Shown: positions 12,126 through 21,867 of the stretch, piece by piece
Position numbering within the stretch: the stretch's first letter is position 1
How the letters are laid out: each line of letters starts with the position of its first letter
Notes under the pieces: generated by a model
Seen by the model: the letters and a program-made list of their open reading frames with translations, nothing else
Databases searched by the model: none
Told to the model about the DNA's origin: nothing
NCBI GenBank assembly: GCA_009731375.1
Contig: BJOX01000031.1
Coordinates: 579,744-643,743 of the forward strand
DNA: 64,000 bases
Direction of reading: 5' to 3'
DNA from: Paulinella micropora
Lineage: Eukaryota > Cercozoa > Imbricatea > Euglyphida
Program-made: the position numbers and the translations under genes

Positions 12126-12938
12126 CTACTGCGATTTCAACAAATTGAAGAATGAATTAAATAAACTAAAATAATTAGTTTCACGATAAACAAGTAAAGT
12201 CATAACGATACCTAAACCATTAAGATTAGTTGCTTGGTCGTTTTCGTCCGTCAAGTAAACCCTGAATACATTGTTTGAATTAGCGGACAATGTTTTACCG
12301 TACTCAGACCCGCTTCCATCATAGATAACAGACCCAAAAGGAATTTCGTTGGCTGTGTATATTTCTTGAAGCACATGATTATCACCTTCATTCACCAAAT
12401 CCGATTGAAGATACAAAGTCTTTTCACCAGTTAAAATAATTACATTTGGCGATTTAATAAAATCGTTAGCAAAGAAATATGTTGAGTTTCTATCAAACCC
12501 CATTACCTCGTGAATACGGGTATCACCATCAAATATAAATCGCGGTTGAATACCTCCGTTATTTGAAACACTGAATGTTAATTTGCCATCCTCCGCTTCT
12601 GTGTTTGTATTGTTGCTTGAGACAACATAAGTATAGTCATTCGGACTTTCTGTCGTCAGTACCTCAGCCAGTTTATTTTTTAAATTGTTCATTGTGTAGT
12701 TTCCCTCAGGTATCGTAATTAAAGCCTCATACCCGTCTTCGGATAATGTAAAAGTATTATATGGTGAAGCCACAGAGTAATACGATTTCGGCACATAAAT
12801 ATGAAGAATTTTACAATATGTGGGATTGTCTAGCCCCTTCATATTGGCTTCGTGTGTAAAGTCGCTGTCTGTTCCAGTTATTCTATTTTTACTATTTATG
12901 TAATAGATACCCGAACTTCTTCCTCCCTTGTAATCCAT
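12126..12938 (-). CDS. Minor capsid (penton) protein, single jelly roll
   Basis: This is an intact 270-codon frame from the ATG at 12936-12938 to TAG at 12126-12128. The PLV minor-capsid signature is present: an N-terminal strand SSGIYYINSKNRI, the EALITIPEGNYTMNNL stretch around residues 75-95, and a beta-rich C-terminal half ending FNSFFNLLKS. The family protein forms the capsid vertices. The start codon directly abuts the shared palindromic leader at 12939-12993, and the gene lies just upstream of the major capsid gene on the same strand, as is common in Polintons. It is one of few undisrupted genes here. Confidence 0.8.
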   Translation of the reverse strand: MDYKGGRSSGIYYINSKNRITGTDSDFTHEANMKGLDNPTYCKILHIYVPKSYYSVASPYNTFTLSEDGYEALITIPEGNYTMNNLKNKLAEVLTTESPNDYTYVVSSNNTNTEAEDGKLTFSVSNNGGIQPRFIFDGDTRIHEVMGFDRNSTYFFANDFIKSPNVIILTGEKTLYLQSDLVNEGDNHVLQEIYTANEIPFGSVIYDGSGSEYGKTLSANSNNVFRVYLTDENDQATNLNGLGIVMTLLVYRETNYFSLFNSFFNLLKSQ

Positions 12939-12993
12939 GATATTTTAGAATTGCGTTTTGTGCTGTCGCACTCTCACTTATTCTAAAACATCG
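12939..12993 (-). promoter_or_regulatory. Shared palindromic leader, copy A (minor capsid)
   Basis: The 55-bp element directly abuts the ATG. On the plus strand it begins GATATTTTAGAATTGCG and ends CTAAAACATCG. It contains an outer inverted pair (TTTTAGAA/TTCTAAAA) and an inner GTGC-GACA-GCAC hairpin. Almost the same sequence precedes three other genes of the element. It may be a promoter or a 5' leader hairpin. Confidence 0.75.
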
Positions 12994-13050
12994 TTTTTTT
13001 CTTTTTCAAAAAAATTAATGCTTATTGTAATCCTTAAAAGTGCGTAGCCC

Positions 13051-13129
13051 CGATGTTTGTTGAAGACGTAGTCTGAAACACAAGTCCCGAAGGGACGTTG
13101 TGACGGGACAAAGTCCCTCGCAAATATCA
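13051..13129 (-). terminator. Hairpin module after the protease gene
   Basis: Read on the minus strand, it starts at the protease stop codon with GATATTTG, contains GGGAC/GTCCC stems, and ends CAAACATCG. Its ends match those of the gene leaders (GATATTT...CATCG), but its core differs. The stems suggest a transcript 3'-end structure; that function is inferred. Confidence 0.5.
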
Positions 13130-13826
13130 AATAAAGGTGTCAAAGCCATACCCATTCTGTGCTTTTAACTTTTCTGCTTCGTCTTCTTTTAAGTCTGTGT
13201 AGCCAGTAGCGAATTTAAATCGATTACCTTTCGCTCGCTGCATCAAAAATCTCATAGAATGAAATCCGCATGTGTCCGATGTTTGATTGGTTCTTAACTT
13301 GATTTACTTTCATAAGCAGGTATGTGCTTGGATTACTTTTATCTATTAGCCGTTTCATTTGTTGTTGAAAGTCTTCAGTTGGCTCGTAAAGTGCTAAAGG
13401 GTCATACACTTCAACACTCCTGTCTTTATCTAGACTTATCCATACGGCGATCCAATGAGACCCTTTTTGATTATGATTGTCTAAGTTCATAATAAATCCG
13501 TATCGCTTTCTGCTTCCGGGCTTCAACTTGTAGATTTCATCACTGGCTATCGCTCCGAGATACCATCCATATTTTTTCATTATGTCGTCTATTTCATTGG
13601 TCATTAGTCCCCGCCCCTCACCCTGTTGCTCTTCTGGCTGTTGCTCGTCTGTCTGTGGTTGCTCTGGCTCTGGTTGCTGTGGCTCCTCTTGCTGTGGCTC
13701 CTCTGGCTGTGGTTGCTGTGGCTCAGGCTGTGACTCTGGTTGCTGTGGTTGCTCTGGCTGTTGCTCATTTCTATATTTATTTATGAGAGCATTAACATAA
13801 TCTTTTTTCTCATTGAATGAACCCAT
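13127..13826 (-). CDS. Adenain-like cysteine protease (capsid maturation), frameshifted
   Basis: The frame opens at the ATG at 13824-13826. Residues about 20-70 are a Gln/Pro/Glu-rich linker. The protease core follows: MKKYGWYLG, then the catalytic His in SHWIAVWI, the acidic residue in VEVYDPL, and the VNQVKNQSN strand. The original frame then runs into unrelated sequence and stops at 13224. Shifting by one base near 13272 restores the catalytic Cys motif SDTCGFHSMRF and leads to TGA at 13127-13129. The family (C5/Ulp1 fold) cleaves capsid and core precursors in adenoviruses, virophages and Polintons. One frameshift separates the catalytic Cys from the rest, so this copy would be inactive unless the base is an assembly error. 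Confidence 0.7.
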
Positions 13827-13988
13827 TCTTTTCGTGATAAATACTTTTAATATTTTCTACAGAAAACACTTTATTAATCAAATCTTCTAAACCAGTTCCC
13901 GTTTGTAATCCCAAATATTCTGCGAGTTTCTTTTTTACTTCGTCCTTCTTTTGTCCTACATCTATTTTATGTTCTACAATTTTGTCTA
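13827..13988. other. Spacer between protease and coiled-coil gene
   Basis: The minus-strand sequence here could continue the coiled-coil gene in another frame, since Lys-rich codons appear. I see no separate gene. Confidence 0.3.
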
Positions 13989-14993
13989 TTATCCATGATG
14001 CCCTTTGGTTCCAACCTTAACATCGTGGCCTTCGTTTTTAAGTTTATCCCTTAATGCTTCACCAAGAATTTTAATAGTAAGTTTTTTCTCAATATTACTA
14101 TTCGACAATCCATTCTTTAACATTGCTTTGTATTTAGCCTCCTCTAGTTGGTTTCTTATATTTTTATTTAATGCTTCATGTGCTCCTAGCATTTTTTTCA
14201 TATCATCTATTGTTATTTGTTGCTTTTGAAATTCTTTTATTCTTTCTGCTATACTTTGTATTTTACTAGGATCCCAATTATCTATATCTGCTTGAGTAAA
14301 AACTCCAGAATTTGTGATTAATTTTTTATTGTCTTCAAATTCTTTATTTGGCTTAACTTTTACCTCTGGCTGTGCCTGTTGTTCTTGTGGCTGTCCCTGC
14401 TGTGGTGGCATAATATATTGATATTGAACTGGTGGTAATGCTTGTATCCTATTTTTTCTGTCTTCTTCATATTTTACATCTTCTATGAGTTTTTGCTCCC
14501 TTCTTAGTTCTCTGGCTTTTTGTTCTTGTCGTTCATTAATATCTGCTAGTTCTCTTTTGTGTTCCCTATCCATTATCTCTTGTCTTTCCATAGCATCTGC
14601 TATGTCTTTTCTTTCTTGCCTCTTCTTCTCCTCGTCTAAATCCTCCCGTGCCTTTCTTTCTTTTTTCTCTATGGTTTCAATACCTTCATACTTTTCCTTT
14701 CTGAGTTTGTCTAAGTGGTCTTGAATTGCTGTTCTCGTATTCTGTTCAATCTCTGACAGGCTCTGGACTTTTCTTAAATCCTCCTTTTTAGTAGTCCGCT
14801 TTGCTTTTGGTCTGCTTAAGTATTTCATAAAAAGTTTAACAATTTGAAGTGTGCTCATATCATTTGTTTTCTTACCGAAATTAAGATAATATTTTTTACC
14901 CTTCTGGATAATGTAAGGCTTTCCGCTCTTATTCCTATAAACCCGCGGTGGACGGACTTTTGCCCTTTTCACATTTTTAGTCTTAGCGACCAT
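13989..14993 (-). CDS. Basic, coiled-coil virion-type protein of unknown function
   Basis: The frame is open upstream, but the ATG at 14991-14993 (MVAKTKNVKRAKVRPPRVYR) is the natural start because it abuts shared leader copy B. The product is about 334 residues. It has a very basic N-terminus with a PYIIQKGKKYYLNFG segment, then a long Lys/Glu/Arg-rich coiled coil (about residues 70-195), a Pro/Gln-rich linker (MPPQQGQPQEQQAQP) and a C-terminal helical region. PLVs often carry such a late protein next to the protease. I do not assign a function; a DNA-binding or scaffold role is possible. Confidence 0.6.
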   Translation of the reverse strand: MVAKTKNVKRAKVRPPRVYRNKSGKPYIIQKGKKYYLNFGKKTNDMSTLQIVKLFMKYLSRPKAKRTTKKEDLRKVQSLSEIEQNTRTAIQDHLDKLRKEKYEGIETIEKKERKAREDLDEEKKRQERKDIADAMERQEIMDREHKRELADINERQEQKARELRREQKLIEDVKYEEDRKNRIQALPPVQYQYIMPPQQGQPQEQQAQPEVKVKPNKEFEDNKKLITNSGVFTQADIDNWDPSKIQSIAERIKEFQKQQITIDDMKKMLGAHEALNKNIRNQLEEAKYKAMLKNGLSNSNIEKKLTIKILGEALRDKLKNEGHDVKVGTKGHHG

Positions 14994-14995
14994 TT

Positions 14996-15050
14996 GATAT
15001 TTTAGAATTGCGTTTCGTGCTGTCGCACTCTCACTTATTCTAAACCATCG
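14996..15050 (-). promoter_or_regulatory. Shared palindromic leader, copy B (coiled-coil gene)
   Basis: This copy differs from copy A at very few positions (CTAAACCATCG in place of CTAAAACATCG) and sits two bases upstream of the ATG. The same outer inverted pair and GTGC/GCAC hairpin are kept. Confidence 0.75.
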
Positions 15051-15065
15051 TTTTTTTATTTGGGA

Positions 15066-15190
15066 AAAAATTAATCTGCTTTCGATGGTTATGGAAGGGA
15101 CTCCGTCCCTTTCCAAACCCGCGGGGGTATGGTAGGGGGTGAAAACCCCTCCAAATAAACGGGAGTTGCGGTAGCAACGAGAGTGTAGTT
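15066..15190 (-). terminator. Hairpin-rich spacer after the small basic gene
   Basis: Several strong short stems lie here: AAGGGAC/GTCCCTT, GGAGGGG/CCCC and GTTGC/GCAAC. It lies between the stop of the gene at 15203-15526 and leader copy B. It is probably a 3'-end or spacer structure like the module at 13051-13129. Confidence 0.4.
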
Positions 15191-15202
15191 GATAACTATC
15201 TT

Positions 15203-15526
15203 TTAAAACTTCAAAGCCCCACGACCGCTCTGCCTACCATACCCAAGTTTTGCAGCGGTAGTCCCGATACGAGACGCATATGGAACCCCGACATCGCCAA
15301 GTGCATTCGCAGTCTTTGAAATAATCTTGTTATCTCGAAGGAACTTATTCACAGCCATCGCGGTTTTACCTACCTTGGCCCAGTTAATTTTACCGCCAGC
15401 CTGTCCCTTGCCTCCTTGCTTCTTCTTACGACCAGTCTTCTTTTTGCCTCCAGCCATTGTGCTTGAGTTAATTGTTCGTTTGCCGATTGTTGGAATGACT
15501 TCAACACGAGTTGTTTTTACTACCAT
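15203..15526 (-). CDS. Small basic virion-type protein
   Basis: This is an intact 107-codon frame with an N-terminal strand (MVVKTTRVEVIPTIGKR), a Lys/Gly-rich segment (KKKTGRKKKQGGKGQ), and a C-terminal NKFLRDNKIISKTANAL...LGYG segment ending in Arg/Gly residues. Short basic proteins ending in an SK-x-LGYG-like segment recur next to capsid genes in many small DNA viruses and PLVs, which suggests a core or membrane-active virion protein. This is inference from composition and position. Confidence 0.55.
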   Translation of the reverse strand: MVVKTTRVEVIPTIGKRTINSSTMAGGKKKTGRKKKQGGKGQAGGKINWAKVGKTAMAVNKFLRDNKIISKTANALGDVGVPYASRIGTTAAKLGYGRQSGRGALKF

Positions 15527-15665
15527 AAATGATAGCGAAATATATATTACAGAAAAAAATAATTATAAAAAATCAATTAATTGATTTTTGCTATAACACA
15601 CAAACACCGAAGGTGTGTTGTGACGCTCTGCTCACAAACGAAGTTTGTTTATAATTTAAACTTTT

Positions 15666-16483
15666 TTACTTAAGACGAAAATTAAAGTTTTTTCTTAATT
15701 CATCATCAACACTTGAGACATAAAGAAAATTAAATCGTTCCTTTGTTGCTTCGTGATACTTTTGAAGAAAATAATCAAAGTCAAAAGATAAGTCTAAGTG
15801 TTTATACACGAGTTCCATTTTATCCTGAGACTGGCCTGGAAAGATTAATAAATAATCTAACTGCTTAATTGCTTCTGGTCGTAGGTCGTTCAAATACTGG
15901 CTTGACATAATCACCTTACTTTTGTAGTGTCGGTTCTTTTTTAACAAATCACTTACGGACTTATCTCTTAATCCGCTCCCTAAATCGTCCAAAACAAAAA
16001 CAACCTCTGGTGAAATATACTTACTTGGTCTCTCTTTCTTCTCACCTCCTTCTTCTTTTTTCTTTTCCTTTCCGAAATAAAGAAATTGTGGTTTCTCTAT
16101 TTCCTCTTTGTCCTGTTTTATTTCTCCTTCGTGTTGCTCGTCATGTCTGTTCAGTTTGTCAAGTTCATAGTCTATCACATTTACACCATCTGATTTAAGA
16201 AAGGTGTATATTGCCATTGGGTTTCCCCTGTTCTTAAAGTGCTTTACCATTGCTTTATAAATGTGGTCCTTGTGTATTGTTGAAGCGATAATTACAACAC
16301 GGGTTTTTCCGTCTGTAGTCCGTTTCAGTATTTCAAAGAGTGCTGTCGTTTTCCCGCTCTTCTTACGGGCGAGTAGAAATATATTTGAATAGGGCTCATT
16401 AAATAAGTTATAACCTTTTGCTTTTTTGTTTCCATCCCCTCTTGTTTTACAGGCTTCACCTTGACATTGTTTATTTTTTCCAT
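15666..16483 (-). CDS. FtsK/A32-like genome-packaging ATPase, frameshifted
   Basis: The start at 16481-16483 (MEKINNVKVKPVKQEG) abuts leader copy C. A one-base frame change in the A run near 16435 joins this to NLFNEPYSNIFLLARKKSGK, which holds the Walker A loop (KKSGKTT), and then to the frame starting at 16250. Walker B is EVVFVLDDLGSG, followed by a sensor-like VIMSSQYLNDL. The stop is TAA at 15666-15668. The length, about 272 residues, fits PLV packaging ATPases, which pump DNA into the capsid. A Lys/Glu-rich insert (KEKKKEEGGEKKERPSK) between the two Walker motifs is unusual. The frameshift lies in a homopolymer, so an assembly error is quite possible. Confidence 0.7.
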
Positions 16484-16484
16484 T

Positions 16485-16588
16485 GATATTTTAGAATTGC
16501 GTTTCGTGCTCCGCACTCTCTCTTATAAAAAATCACTTGTGATTTTTGCTATAACACAAACTTCGTTTGTTTATATTCTAAAATATCG
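16485..16588 (-). promoter_or_regulatory. Shared palindromic leader, copy C, with 50-bp hairpin insert
   Basis: The two ends match copies A, B and D (GATATTTTAGAATTGCG and CTAAAATATCG), but about 50 bp are inserted in the middle. The insert (AAAAATCACTTGTGATTTTT, then a CAAACTTCGTTTG stem) resembles the hairpin spacer at 15566-15650, so modules seem to have recombined. Confidence 0.65.
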
Positions 16589-16621
16589 TTTTTTCTTTAT
16601 TGTTTAAAATAAATCGGTTGT

Positions 16622-16658
16622 CGATGTTTGTTGAAGACGTAGTATGAAACAAATATCA
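16622..16658 (-). terminator. Short hairpin module after the 121-residue gene
   Basis: On the plus strand this reads CGATGTTTGTTGAAGACGTA to AAACAAATATC. The sequence nearly repeats the start of the module at 13051 and begins at the stop codon of the upstream gene. Confidence 0.5.
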
Positions 16659-17020
16659 GCCGAGAAACTCTAGGCATACAATAATTCGGCCTGCTAAATT
16701 TCCTGTATCAATATTTCCGCTGTCAGTTTCAAGGACTTTAAATGTATATTGTCCGTCTGACCATCCTACGACACCTAATTATAATTAAGGTTTGAAATGT
16801 TTGCTATATTACTATCAGCGAATGTGCCGATAATTCCAATTCTGTCCATATTAAGAATTCTTGTTTTGGTTTCCGTCTGGTCGTTCGTATAATGAATAAA
16901 CTTAACATTCATTTTGGTCGGTGTGAATGACATTTGAATATTTTTATTAAATGTTTTGCTACCTCCAACAAAATCATTACTCAGAAAAATAATCTTTTGG
17001 TATTTGAACTCACTCATCAT
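16656..17020 (-). CDS. Small beta-rich protein of unknown function, frameshifted
   Basis: The frame begins MMSEFKYQKIIFLSND at 17018-17020 and runs to a stop at 16775. The reading GVVGWSDGQYTFKVLETDSG in the next frame continues without interruption to TGA at 16656-16658, where the hairpin module begins. Joined, the product is about 121 residues, rich in beta-type and polar residues, with no membrane segment. Its place among late genes suggests a minor virion component, but I do not recognise it. Confidence 0.5.
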
Positions 17021-17104
17021 ATATATATAAAGATTTTAAAAATCTTTTAGCAAAATCGTTTTTGTGAAACTTTTTCAAAAAGTTTCTATATAATATATAA
17101 AAAA

Positions 17105-17360
17105 ATGATTTTAATATTCTTGTTTATGTGGTCTGTGTTAGGTCGGACTGCCTGTGACTTTTACTCACGGGTAAGCGAAAAAAAGAATGAGAGTTGTGCT
17201 TATTGTATAAAGCAAGGAATAGAAACTAAATTTAAAAAAAAAATGTGTGTATAAGCATATGAGTGATTGGTGTGTTAGTTTTGATGAAGCCATTCCATTA
17301 ATTTGCTCAAATGATGCTATGTGGTATAAAACTCAAGTATATGAATGTTCATTTCGTTGA
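17105..17360 (+). CDS. Small secreted Cys-rich protein, frameshifted
   Basis: A plus-strand frame too short to stand out starts at the ATG at 17105. The first residues, MILIFLFMWSVLGRTAC, look like a signal peptide. They are followed by charged sequence with paired cysteines (SCAYCIKQG). The frame hits a stop just after an A run near 17235. One base earlier, the continuation KHMSDWCVSFDEAIPLICSN reads through to TGA at 17358-17360. The total is about 84 residues with 7-8 cysteines. It is convergent with the membrane-protein gene and overlaps its end by 12 bp. It runs against the other late genes. Function is unknown; an envelope, lysis or host-interaction role is possible. Confidence 0.45.
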
Positions 17361-17705
17361 ACTAGAAGGTGATGGAAGGCAAATTCCTATGAGTAAAGTC
17401 AAAATTCCGACATAAGTATTAGCAACCTCGCACGGCAAGTTCTTTTCAGATAGCCTCACGATACACAGGGTTATAATGGCAATAATGATACCCATTTGAA
17501 ATAAGTATGTAATAAGTCGGCTGTCGGTCGGTCTGTTTTTTATACAACAACAATTCCAGTTATCTTCCAATGCGTGCTCTACTTTTTTTTCCTCAGTCTT
17601 TAGTTCTACTTCAAGAACACGAGACTTTAATTCTGGAGTTAGTTCGCCATCCATATCCATAATAGGTGGTGGTCTGTGAAGTCTAGTTGTATTATTGTTT
17701 GACAT
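17349..17705 (-). CDS. PLV-type two-helix membrane protein
   Basis: This is an intact 118-codon frame. Residues about 1-60 are polar. They are followed by CCCIKNRPTDSRLITYLF, a first membrane helix (MGIIIAIITLCIVRL), a loop with one Cys, and a second hydrophobic segment (YVGILTLLIGICLPSP). This arrangement, with an RPTDSRL box before the first helix and PSP after the second, recurs in Polinton-like viruses. It is probably an inner-membrane or virion membrane component. Its ATG lies inside the end of the fibre gene (overlap 14 bp), so the two are probably co-expressed. Confidence 0.6.
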   Translation of the reverse strand: MSNNNTTRLHRPPPIMDMDGELTPELKSRVLEVELKTEEKKVEHALEDNWNCCCIKNRPTDSRLITYLFQMGIIIAIITLCIVRLSEKNLPCEVANTYVGILTLLIGICLPSPSSSTK

Positions 17706-20700
17706 TTGAAAAAACGACTGCTCGGATTTCAGAAAGTTGCTTAGATAGATCTTCTATAATAAGCATGAGATTATTATTTTCTTTTTCTAAATTAACTACC
17801 TTTTCTGATAATCGTTGAACCGCTTTAATTAATGGTGCAATAAACTCGGAATAACCTATACCATAACCGACATCGCCACTATCAACACATTTAACATCTT
17901 CTGGATTAACACTCACACCCTTCAATTCGCATTCTTTTCTTTGCTTTGGACACGGAACCATAATTGTTTCTTTTATAAAACCGCCAAAATCTAGCATATT
18001 CATTTCTGTTAGTATTTCTTCTAATTCTTCTGCTATTAAGCCAGTCCTACATTTTTTTTATTATCAATCATACGATAGCAGACTGGATTTAACTTATTAA
18101 TAAAATCTAAGCCTAAGCATTCCTTTATATCTTCTTTTTTTCTACTGTCTGAATATTGAATTGGATTAGACAATACCCATAATTGTCCATCGCTCCCTCT
18201 CAAAGACATTATAGCAGTATTCGAATTATTCTCCCATATGAAACCATTAGTTGAGCTAGCAGCCACTCTAAATCTTATAGAATGAGAAGATAAACCTCCG
18301 CCTACTCCACCTGCTGGTGCTGTTCCTCCACTCATTGTTTTACCCGCTCCAGACTGAGACATATAAATGCCCCAGTTTGAATCACTGGTATCCCAAATAA
18401 ATATTCCTCTCGCATTCGTCCCGTCTGTTTGTCCTTGAATTCCTATTTTCGCTCCATTAGTAGTCGTGGTCGTTAGCAACCCAGAGTATGTAATCCCCGC
18501 GTTTGCTGTTATTAGACCACTTGCTGTTAATGTGGTCGTTGTTATTCCCGCGTTTGCAGTTATTAATCCACTTGCTGTTAATGTTGTTGTTGATATACCC
18601 GCACTAGCCGTTATCAATCCTTTTGTCCATAAAGTCCCGTTTGCCCCATTTAATGACATAAACAATTGCTCATTAGAATTTTCCCGCACAAAACCATCCG
18701 CCTAAGCAAACCCAGACCTAAATCTTATAGCAAAGCCTGAAATATCGTTGCCTGCAACCGCAGACCCTCCAGATAGACTTTTACCTGCCCCTGGCTGAGC
18801 CATATAAATACCCATCCTGCCTTGTCTGTATCCCACAGAAATATACCCGGTCCATTTCTTCCATCTACTTTATTTTGAATACATAACTTGCAACCGCCAT
18901 CTGCTGTTAATAATCCGCTCGCCGTTAATGTGGTTGTAGTCATGCCTGCTGTTGAAGAAATTGTTGTTCCTGTTATTGTTCCACCATTTGTTATGTTGTT
19001 TGAGTTCATATCCAAAGCACCATAAAACCGCATACCGCCAGCATTGTTAAAACTGACAATGTCAGATGAAGCACTTTTATTATCCAAAAGTTTTGAAATA
19101 TAAAGACCTGCTCCTTTTACATCAAATGCTACATTCGTAAATACGTAACCCCTTTGGTTCGCGGTTCCACTTGTAGCAGTATTTAGAGTAAATAAGAAAT
19201 ATTGATAATCACCTGATGTCTGTGAAAAGAATATATCGCCTCCATTTTGGTTTAATATCCTCGCCCCATTATATGTTATATTTCCACCATTAATGATAAC
19301 TTGATTATTAAAATCGGCGTTGTTCGTTAAAGTTAGATATTTTATTGTAGTGCTCGTCCCGTTGAATGTTTTAATTCCTGTTATGGTTTGGTCTCCTGTT
19401 AGTTTCACACAATTATCATCAACATATTTTTTGTTTGCCACATGGTCTGTTAATGTTGGTACCAAATTAGTGCCCATTGAAATTTGATTGTTAAATGTTT
19501 TAGTTCCTGCTATGATTTGGTCTGTTGTTAGTTTAACAAAATTGGTATCAGCATAGTTTTTATTCGCTCCATCTGTTAAAGCGGAAGGGTCTGCCAAGTT
19601 CGTTATTTTGTTGTTATTCAAACTTAATGGTGTTCCAGTTGCGGTTATAATTAAAGTATTACCTGAATATAACTCTACATACGAACCCGTTATTTGTATT
19701 GGATACCAAGTCGCTGTTGCTGTTTTTTGTGCTGCAATCATTCCTATTTTTGTATCAAAGGCGATGCCAATACCATCAAAAGTAGTAGGATTGGATGAAC
19801 CACTTACTTCCAAAGTTGATGTAAAATTTTATTTCCTGCTATGGTTTGGTATCCTGTTAGTTTAACCACATTGCTATCAACTGCTAGATTTGCTAGATTA
19901 ATTCCATTATATGTAGAAGCCCCTGAAATAGCATAACCACCCATATTTAATGCTCCCGCCATACTAGCAGTGCCGTCTAATCTAAGAAAGGGCGATGCCA
20001 CATTTCGCCATTGTCCAGTGCTATAAATGAGTAGTTGATTATCTGATGCTTGTTATAATCACATCGCTATGTGTATCAATACTTCCACTTGCTGACACTT
20101 TCGCGTTGTTGGAGTCGTGCTCTGATAACCAAGTCGCGATAGCCCTACCATTTAGTTGACCTACATTTGTAATGTTTTGGTTGTTCATATTTATTCCTCC
20201 AGTCATACTTGCAGTGCCGTTTAATCTCAGAAAGGGTGAAGTCGTATTTCTCCATCGTCCCGTGCTATAAATAAGCAGTTGGTTATCTGCTGGGAAGCCT
20301 GTTATTGTCACATCGCTGTGGCTATCTATACTTCCACCTGCTAACACTTTATCATTATTATCATTATGCTCAAATATCCATTCATCAACATCTTTTGTAT
20401 TTAGCAAATTAACTCCTGTTATATTCTTCCTTCCCATACTAATATTGCCGAATTCATCAACATTTATCGGAAAGGTTTTATTTACCCAGTTTATTGAGTT
20501 ATATGTTAGATAACTATTCATCGCTATCGGCGCGGTTATAACCACATCTGAAAGTGTATCAATTGAACCAAGGGCTGTATTCTTCCATTTGCCTTCTACA
20601 TCGTTGTAAGTTAAGTATTGTCCGCTCGCTTGTGCAAATATGTTTGTGTCTATCAAATTATATAAACTGGTTTGGTGCGGATTGGAAGTATTGCTTCTGT

Positions 20701-21120
20701 GTTGAGTTGAGGCTTTGACTTCGTCGTTGTCCCTCACTCGTTGCTCTGTATAGTATAAATTTTTCCTTCTTTTAAGTCAGTCGTTGATTTTAAAACGAGA
20801 CGTGTGTCAAAGCGGTTATCAGTCCAATAATAATTAAGTCCTTCTTTTAGGTCAGTTGTTGATTTTAAAGCGAGCCGACCATCAAAGCGGTTATCAGTCC
20901 AATAATAATGAAGTCATTCTTTTAGGTCAGTTGTTGATTTTAAAGCGAGACGTGTGTCAAATCGCGCATCAGTATAATAAAGATTTATTGGGTCGGAATC
21001 TTCTGGCACTCTGTCTGTATTCAGCCCGACTATGTTCGTGTTCGTTAAGTCTAAGTTTGCGATTGATAGGCTGTCTGTCGCGATTTCTGACAAGCCGAGT
21101 AATGATTTATATTGCGACAT
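17692..21120 (-). pseudogene. Long fibre/tail-spike-like protein with S74-type chaperone end, disrupted
   Basis: Six frame segments on one strand form a single gene of about 1,140 codons that starts at the ATG at 21118-21120, directly after leader copy D. The N-terminal part has three repeats of the type YYTDxRFDxRLxLKSTTDLKE. The centre has SIDTHSDVxIT-type repeats and LNGTASMTGGINMNN modules, and further on there are GLITANAGITTTTLTAS repeats. The C-terminus carries the S74 intramolecular-chaperone pattern (SDSRKKEDIKE, LNPVCYRMI, GLIAEELEEIL) and a final coiled coil. Such ends trimerise fibres and are then cut off. Lesions include a TGA where a repeat expects GGA (20914-20916), a stop near 20745, and frame changes near 20030, 19810, 18720 and 18040. 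A receptor-binding role is inferred. Confidence 0.7.
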
Positions 21121-21121
21121 T

Positions 21122-21176
21122 GATATTTTAGAATTACGCTTCGTGCTGTCGCACTCTCGCTTATTCTAAAACATCG
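21122..21176 (-). promoter_or_regulatory. Shared palindromic leader, copy D (fibre gene)
   Basis: The 55-bp leader is kept with two or three changes (GAATTACGCTTCGTGC, then TTATTCTAAAACATCG) and ends one base before the ATG of the fibre gene. Confidence 0.75.
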
Positions 21177-21206
21177 GAAAAATTTAAAGAAAAAATTAAT
21201 TGGAAA

Positions 21207-21242
21207 CGATGTTTTATGATGACAAAGTCAGAATAAAATATC
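21207..21242 (+). promoter_or_regulatory. Plus-oriented GATATTT/CATCG-type module before the integrase unit
   Basis: On the plus strand it reads CGATGTTTTATGATGACAAA and ends AATAAAATATC. It lies back-to-back with leader copy D and 87 bp upstream of the first plus-strand ATG. It may serve the plus-strand unit as the leaders serve the minus-strand genes. Confidence 0.45.
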
Positions 21243-21328
21243 AAATAATTATTTTTAATTTTTAATTTTTGTTAAATTATACTAACAAAAAATACAATTA
21301 TTTTGTGTAATATCATTAGTCGGTAACA

Positions 21329-21857
21329 ATGCCTTCAAAGAGGCTTCAAAAGAAAACTGAAAGAAAGCAGTTCAAGCAAACAGAGCAAATGCTGAACGTA
21401 GAAAGGACGAGTGGGCACGTGAAAGGCTTCGTAAAAAAGGAGAATTAAAAGAAGCATCAGTGGAAGAACTTATTGAGACAGATGCTGAAGTTGGTGTTGC
21501 GAAAGAAATACTTAAAAATCCTGAGATTGAAGATGAATCAAGCGAAAGCGATAGCGAAATTGATATGTCTGAGGTTATTGCAAATCATAATATTTGCTTA
21601 GAAAGATAAAAAAGAATGCTAAAAAGCCTAAGAAGAAAACAGCAAAGAAAGCACAACAGCCCAAGAAGCATGAGAATTACAGCGAAGAAGAAGAAGAAGA
21701 AAGTGAGAGCGAAGAAAGCGAAGATTATGAAACAACAGGCGCAAAACAGAGAGGCGGTAAAAAACGAAGTGAAAAAACATCAGTTAATGTATATAACAAT
21801 ACACCAAAGAATAAAGAGAAAAGTAAGGAAGCAGAAAAGATATTTTTGAAATTTTGA
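21329..21857 (+). CDS. Charged coiled-coil protein upstream of integrase, frameshifted
   Basis: The gene starts at the ATG at 21329 (MPSKRLQKKTERK). A frame change near 21360 leads into ANAERRKDEWARERLRKKGE and an acidic segment (EDESSESDSEID). A second change near 21600 leads into a Lys-rich then Glu-rich tail ending at TGA 21855-21857. Joined, it is about 175 residues, alternately basic and acidic, without a known domain. It ends 10 bp before the integrase start and is probably co-transcribed with it. Confidence 0.5.
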
Positions 21858-21867
21858 TATTTTACTC

